From contig CAXKVR010000427.1 of the NCBI GenBank assembly GCA_964058845.1, forward strand, positions 1 to 24,046: DNA of 24,046 bases, in the 5' to 3' direction. Position numbers and translations under genes: made by a program. The notes under the pieces were generated by a model, which searched no databases, was not told the DNA's origin, and saw only the letters and a list, made by a program, of their open reading frames with translations. This document shows, piece after piece, positions 19,876 through 24,046 of the stretch; position 1 is the stretch's first letter, and each line of letters starts with the position of its first letter. The stretch comes from Carex sylvatica (lineage: Eukaryota > Streptophyta > Magnoliopsida > Poales > Cyperaceae).

Positions 19876-20288
19876 GAGTAGAACTAGGGTGCTCTTAAGT
19901 TCACCAAGCATCTTGGTGAACTCAAGTCTAAAATCCATCGAATCGGCTTCAAATGACGAATTTGAACTATTAAAATATGTCTACTTTATGAGTGATGCGT
20001 CTACATGTAATTTTTTTAATTTTTAAATTAATTTTGCATAGAGTCAAGTAGTAAAAAAAGTTTCAAAAAATAAAAGCATTAAAATTAATTTATTAACACT
20101 CTAATTTTGACCTCTTGACTTCATACTAAATTAATTTGAATGTTTAAAATTTTCACTCGTAGACGCTTCACTCGTAAATTAGACGGATTTCAATAATTCG
20201 AATTCATCATTTAAAACCAATTCAATGAGTTTTAGACTTAAATTCACAAAAAAAAATCGATAAACTTAAAAACACTCTAGTTCTACTC
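19876..20288. mobile_element. Foldback MITE with long inverted arms and a nested end hairpin
   Basis: The left end GAGTAGAACTAGGGTG pairs with the right end CACTCTAGTTCTACTC, with one mismatch. Imperfect pairing continues for roughly 190 bases into each arm. Near the left end, GTTCACCAAG (19899-19908) and CTTGGTGAAC (19912-19921) form a perfect 10-bp stem with a 3-base loop; the right arm has lost the matching stem. No ORF and no clear target duplication. Confidence 0.7.
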
Positions 20289-20579
20289 ACACAACCCATA
20301 TTATAAATTTATAATGCAACATGAGTTGTTATAAATGTAAATCTCAAATATTAATAATGCTGATGCTACTTCAATTATATAAAACCAAGCGCAACAAGTC
20401 AAAGAAACAAAAGATGGATTTGACATGAGGTCATTTCATACAAAGACTTTCCATTAAAAAACATGGAGAAAACAAAATATGAAAACTATGTCACTGCAGT
20501 TCTGTCAGATGCTGTCATGGCTCTCAGTATTTTATATAGAGCCAAAATATCATGATTGATGCATGACGTTTCATATGAA
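20289..20579 (-). other. Probable 3' UTR and flank of the HMA-domain gene
   Basis: This follows the minus-strand stop at 20582-20580. AT-rich with no ORF. Candidate polyadenylation signals are weak, and I could not choose one. Confidence 0.35.
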
Positions 20580-20716
20580 TTAATCAATTATTACAGGTGG
20601 GACCCACAACTCAGCAAATTTGACCTTGGAAATGCTCTCAAGCACCTCAAATGGTGTAATGTCTCCAATCACCACAACCTTCTTGCTCTCCAAATCCACC
20701 TCAAATGATGTCACTC
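20580..20716 (-). CDS. Last exon of an HMA-domain metal-binding protein gene (NaKR/HIPP type), partial
   Basis: Read on the minus strand, the exon follows TGTAG and encodes (G)VTSFEVDLESKKVVVIGD, then ITPFEVLESISKVKFAELW, then VPPVIID and a TAA stop. This is the second half of a heavy-metal-associated (HMA) domain, with the usual beta-alpha-beta pattern. The split glycine codon gives a phase-1 intron exactly where NaKR and related HMA genes have one, right after the M-x-G segment. The metal-binding CxxC half would lie in the upstream exon at higher coordinates. I find no such exon up to 24046, so it is either beyond the window or lost. Copper or zinc chaperone-like roles and NaKR-type phloem sodium/potassium roles are known in the family. 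Which subfamily applies cannot be settled from 44 residues. Confidence 0.8.
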
Positions 20717-20832
20717 CTACATTTCCATGAAAAATATATGATAAAAAAAATCAAAATCATTCTCTTATACAATACCGTTATTTATTAAACAATCCATTGC
20801 TTTCGACGAATATGTATACATTGAATATTGAG

Positions 20833-21051
20833 GAATTCGTATCCTCTGCATTAACTCAAGGGAATATTTTGAGTTAATAAATCCTGCTTATTCGATTTGT
20901 TTTAAGATTTGTATTAATTAGATCCGCACTAATGTTAAAGGGCCCTCCTATATTATAAGTAGTGGCTGGATTGGCTCCGTTTAAAATTAGATGGTTGAGA
21001 TTCATTAACTCAAAAGATTCCTTTCTGAGTTAATGCAGAGGATACGCATTC
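20833..21051. mobile_element. Mutator-like MITE with 10-bp target duplication
   Basis: GAATATTGAG flanks the element perfectly (20823-20832 and 21052-21061). The left end GAATTCGTATCCTCTGCATT and complemented right end GAATGCGTATCCTCTGCATT are inverted copies with one difference, and pairing continues for about 50 bases. A 9-10 bp duplication with long terminal repeats is typical of Mutator-like elements. 219 bp, non-coding. Confidence 0.8.
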
Positions 21052-21678
21052 GAATATTGAGGGGATCAGTCACATGCAACTTTTTTTTTTTTACAATTTG
21101 TAAATCGTAAAATCTAAAACTTAAATTTAAAATCTGAAATTATGAACATTATATGTTAATCATATTTCATATATATTATCTTAGAAAGATAAAATTAATA
21201 CAAATTTCACTTTGATACATTTCTAACAGCACTAAAATTACATTAAATTTGATTGTTAGGCTATTCACATAGATGAACTAATATATCTATAATATTACTT
21301 TTCATTTTCTTTTATTTGATAATTTTTAATAATTCATCATCAAGACTGTCAAAATAACCATTATCAAGTAATCCCTCTTCTTAAATATTTACATGTTTAA
21401 ACTTCAACTTCAATTTCATATATTGCTCCAATATATTAAGACCTAGATTATTTGTCCATAACATGCCTAATTTAAGAGCATCACCATCAAACATACATAC
21501 CAATTATAAATACTTAATGGGCAATAACACTTACACTTACAAGAATGTCGTAAAGTAATATTAAAAGGTATAATGTTTAAAAGTATCACGTCTGTAGAGA
21601 AGTCTTACTGAAAAAAAATTAAGAAGTAAAACTGAAATGTCTTAAATGGAGATAGTATAAAATTTATTATTGATGTGA

Positions 21679-21845
21679 AAAAATTGTCTTTGCTCTAGTG
21701 ATAAAGACACATAACTCCTATAGTCCTATGTAAGAGGTCACGTGTTCGAAACTCGCAAAGTGAAAAAATTATCTATATTAATACATAAATGTCTAAAATG
21801 TATTGAGTGGCTTGAACTCCAACTCATATTTAAAAAAAAAAAAAA
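21679..21845 (+). mobile_element. tRNA-derived SINE with poly(A) tail and target duplication
   Basis: A Pol III A box-like TGCTCTAGTG (21691-21700) and B box-like GTGTTCGAAAC (21742-21752) lie about 50 bases apart. The body runs to a tail of 15 A (21832-21846). ATTATTGATGTGA occurs perfectly on both sides (21666-21678 and 21846-21858), the long variable duplication expected of LINE-mediated insertion. The clean duplication suggests a fairly recent event. The exact 5' end is uncertain by a few bases because the duplication runs into A-rich sequence. Confidence 0.8.
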
Positions 21846-22483
21846 ATTATTGATGTGACAAAAAATTATCTTTTATAATTTTATAATTGAAAATTCTCAA
21901 ATAAGATTACGATGATAGACCTCAGTGAAAATTTAAAGACGAGAATACACTTCTATCTTTTTGTTTCCTCTTTAATCTTCATATTCAAATCATTTAAATA
22001 CTAATCAAATAATAGAAATTTAACGACTTAGGGGTTTTCATTTAATTTTGGTTTATTTTTTTAAGATTGCATCAAATATTAAACACATGATCTATTAATG
22101 ATTAAAAACACTTATAATTATAAGTTTCAAAAATCGATGAATTTTTTACTTTGTCAAATGTTTGATAAACTAAAATTTAATGCATTTCATTCCAAATGAC
22201 AATAGCAACTAAATATTTCCTTTTCCTAAATAAAAAACTAAATATTTCCTCATGGAAAGTTGGTGGAATAAAAATGATTCCTCAAAAAATGTGCTTGTTG
22301 ACATATAGTGTACTCTTGGGTAAACTGAACACGTGATAGGAACTCTAAGTCAAGAAAGCTTCTCACACCCCGATAAAGTTAGATGTACTACTTAGAGAGT
22401 TAGAGTTCAGAACTTCAGATACATTTTTTCAAATTTCTTATTTTCAAAATACTTTAAATTAACTCATAGAAAGAAAAGGAAAT

Positions 22484-22963
22484 TTTTATTCATAGTAATT
22501 ATATTACTATAAAATTCAGGTGTACGAAAACAGATAGAGTACCTCATTTTCAATCAATATAGTAAAATTATAGACAGAAAAAATGATTAAACTATTTATG
22601 AATCTGAGACATTGATTAAGATTTATAAATATGGGTCTTGATCAATGCCTCCAATCCATAAATAGTTGGATGAATGTGGTACCGCTATTACAAATTTCAA
22701 CCGTTTTATAAAAAAAAGAAGAAGATGGATCTTGATCAATGCTTCCGATCCATAAATAGTTGGATAAATGTGGTACCACTATTACAAATTTCAATCGTTT
22801 TAAAAAATAAAATAAAAAAGATGGATCTTGATCAATGCCTCCGATCCATAAATAGTTTGATCGTTCTCACTACCTACGATTTTACTATATTGATTGAAAA
22901 CGAGGCACTCTATATATTTTCGTACATCTGAATTTTATAATTACTATGAATAAAAAAATCCTG
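22484..22963. mobile_element. Foldback MITE with internal tandem repeats
   Basis: Inverted arms begin TTTTATTCATAGTAATTAT and continue for about 150 bases; the right arm ends ATAATTACTATGAATAAAA before a short tail. AAAGGAAAT lies on both sides (22475-22483 and 22964-22972), a possible 9-bp duplication suggesting a Mutator-like origin. However, the left duplication resembles the terminal sequence, so this is not certain. The middle holds about two and a half tandem copies of a 94-96 base unit, the last merging into the right arm. Confidence 0.7.
22631..22860 (+). repeat. Tandem repeat, unit 94-96 bp, about 2.4 copies
   Basis: Copies start at 22631, 22725 and 22821 with ATGG(A/G)TCTTGATCAATGC; the third is cut short after AATAGTTTGAT. 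The inverse of the same sequence also occurs in the left arm (AAACTATTTATGAATCTGAG near 22589), so the unit derives from the arm itself. An ORF across it is an artefact of the repetition. Confidence 0.85.
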
Positions 22964-23027
22964 AAAGGAAATAGATGAAAGAAAATTCCAAACCCGAATC
23001 CTTTGAAATATTATAATGCAGGTGTTT

Positions 23028-23187
23028 AATTGTCGTCACATAAAAAAAAATTTTTGCAACCAAAGGCATATCATTTTATTGATAAATAAGTATTCAAACT
23101 GGATATCAATTACATAGTAATAAAATCGCTCAGAATACATGATAAAACAAAAATCAAGATTAGGGACCGAATTGTCGTCACATAAAA
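23028..23187 (-). repeat. Small retroposed fragment flanked by 18-bp direct repeats
   Basis: AATTGTCGTCACATAAAA occurs perfectly at 23028-23045 and 23170-23187 and encloses 124 bases. On the minus strand the insert has AATAAA (23080-23075) about 25 bases before its end, then a short A run, as a 3' UTR fragment copied by a LINE would. I do not recognise the source transcript. A chance or DNA-mediated duplication is possible. Confidence 0.5.
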
Positions 23188-23589
23188 TTAATATCTCTGC
23201 AGTGGACATTCTACAAAATTAAACTTGTAAGAACCGAATTTGGACACCTACACGAATGATTTAAGGAATCGAAATATTGATTCAGCTTTCTAGAAATACT
23301 TATGGAAATAAAATTAATGCTTGAGTTAATTATAGTGCATTAAAAAAATTCCATCTCTCTTTTTCGATAATTTATTTAATGTATTTTTAAAAATAAAAAA
23401 TCAGGAACCTATTCTGCTACAGAGGGATGTTGGTTCTCTAGCTTGACTTGATATGAAGAAGAACAATGATTTTTGTATAAATTCGAATTTAGAATCCTTA
23501 CTTCACCTCAGTCCTATCATCTGTGATTTAGTATTAGCTGGATGTTTTGCTATAACTGTATTTTGGTGGCTTGTTAAACACAAAGCAAA

Positions 23590-23860
23590 GGGTTGTTCGA
23601 CAACAAAAGATTAAGAGTGAAGGATTAAGAACTTAAGGAGCGCTAAGGAACCGATGTTTGATTGTTTTAATCCGTGGGTAGAAACTAAGGAAGCTAAAGG
23701 AAGGAGTATGGGTGCCTTAAAGTTCGGACAAAAGGAAGCTAAAGGAGGTGTTCTTAATTCGCGCTAAGGAACTGGTATTCGGTAGGATTAAGCGGCTAAA
23801 GAAGCTAAATAAAACTGATTAAGCCTTAAGGAGCCTTAATCCTTTGTTGCTGAATGGTCC
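23590..23860. mobile_element. MITE with imperfect terminal inverted repeats
   Basis: Left GGGTTGTTCGACAACAAAAG and complemented right GGACCATTCAGCAACAAAGG differ only by transitions, and pairing continues through GATTAAG. Inside, CGCTAAGGAAC occurs twice (near 23641 and 23762) and GGAAGCTAAAGGA twice, as subterminal repeats. The ends resemble GG-starting Tourist/hAT-like MITEs, but no duplication was found. Confidence 0.6.
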
Positions 23861-24046
23861 ATTTGTGTTTTGCTCTGCGCTAGTGTTTTATAGATTTCTT
23901 TTAGCTGAGCTTTGAACTCTACTTTCTTGTAAGTTAACTATAATTTCATGCTAATAAAATGGATAATTTTGTCTTTTATCATAAAAAAATCGATATTTTA
24001 TTTATTTTAGAATATGATGTACTTTTATTACTAACAAGTGTTTAGA

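Larger units (their letters stand above)
20717..24046 (-). other. Probable long intron or upstream region of the HMA gene
   Basis: About 3.3 kb without a recognisable exon on either strand. It begins at the acceptor of the HMA last exon and holds at least five inserted elements. Stretches between them (21062-21665, 21859-22474, 23188-23589, 23861-24046) are AT-rich and show no gene. If the gene is intact, the whole stretch is intron. Confidence 0.4.

Noticed and set aside
21679..21760. Possible tRNA gene
   Set aside because: A and B boxes are present but there is no cloverleaf, no acceptor stem pairing and a poly(A) tail follows; it is a SINE.
22674..22931. Plus-strand ORF with repeated MDLDQC(F/L)RSINS
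   Set aside because: The repeat in the protein simply reflects the 94-96 bp tandem repeat; non-coding.

Overview
This window is nuclear DNA from a flowering plant, most likely a eudicot. The evidence is a 15-exon gene for a chloroplast-targeted protein, GT-AG introns, plant-only protein families (HCF101, DUF538, a plant HMA metal-binding protein), AT-rich intergenic DNA and many plant-type transposable elements. I cannot name the species. Exon borders were placed by eye from splice signals, reading-frame continuity and family conservation.

Layout, left to right. (1) 1-1340 is the 3' flank of HCF101 and holds a small hAT-type element with an 8-bp target duplication. (2) 1341-7299, minus strand, is a complete HCF101 gene (iron-sulfur carrier P-loop ATPase for photosystem I and other [4Fe-4S] proteins; about 518 aa deduced). 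Its introns carry a Tourist/Harbinger MITE, a near-perfect foldback element in a TA microsatellite, a small hAT-like MITE and a short SINE-like piece. One intron appears to be GC-AG. (3) 7300-9569 is the HCF101 5' region plus a gene-empty stretch. (4) 9570-10025, minus strand, is a short single-exon DUF538 gene with a signal peptide. (5) 10026-13379 has no gene and holds repeats, including a foldback element of about 670 bp. (6) 13380-17797 is a complete PIF/Harbinger DNA transposon with perfect 24-bp terminal inverted repeats, a TTA target duplication, a Myb/SANT-like ORF1 and a DDE transposase with all three catalytic residues. It seems to have landed inside an older hAT-like element whose ends lie near 13076 and 18223. 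(7) 17801-20579 holds two copies of another foldback family. (8) 20580-20716, minus strand, is the last exon of an HMA-domain metal-binding protein gene of the NaKR/HIPP kind. Its upstream exons are not recognisable in the window, so about 3.3 kb up to the right edge is probably intron. That stretch holds a Mutator-like MITE, a SINE, a foldback element with inner tandem repeats, a small retroposed fragment and one more MITE.

The three host genes share one orientation but show no sign of working together. The connecting theme is transposition. The Harbinger element encodes both proteins this superfamily needs, and the MITE in HCF101 intron 9 shares its first 19 terminal bases, so the element is a plausible source of transposase for that MITE. 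No new defence or metabolic system was found. The most noteworthy items are the apparently intact Harbinger element with its likely MITE relative, and the dense, mostly intronic set of long-hairpin elements.
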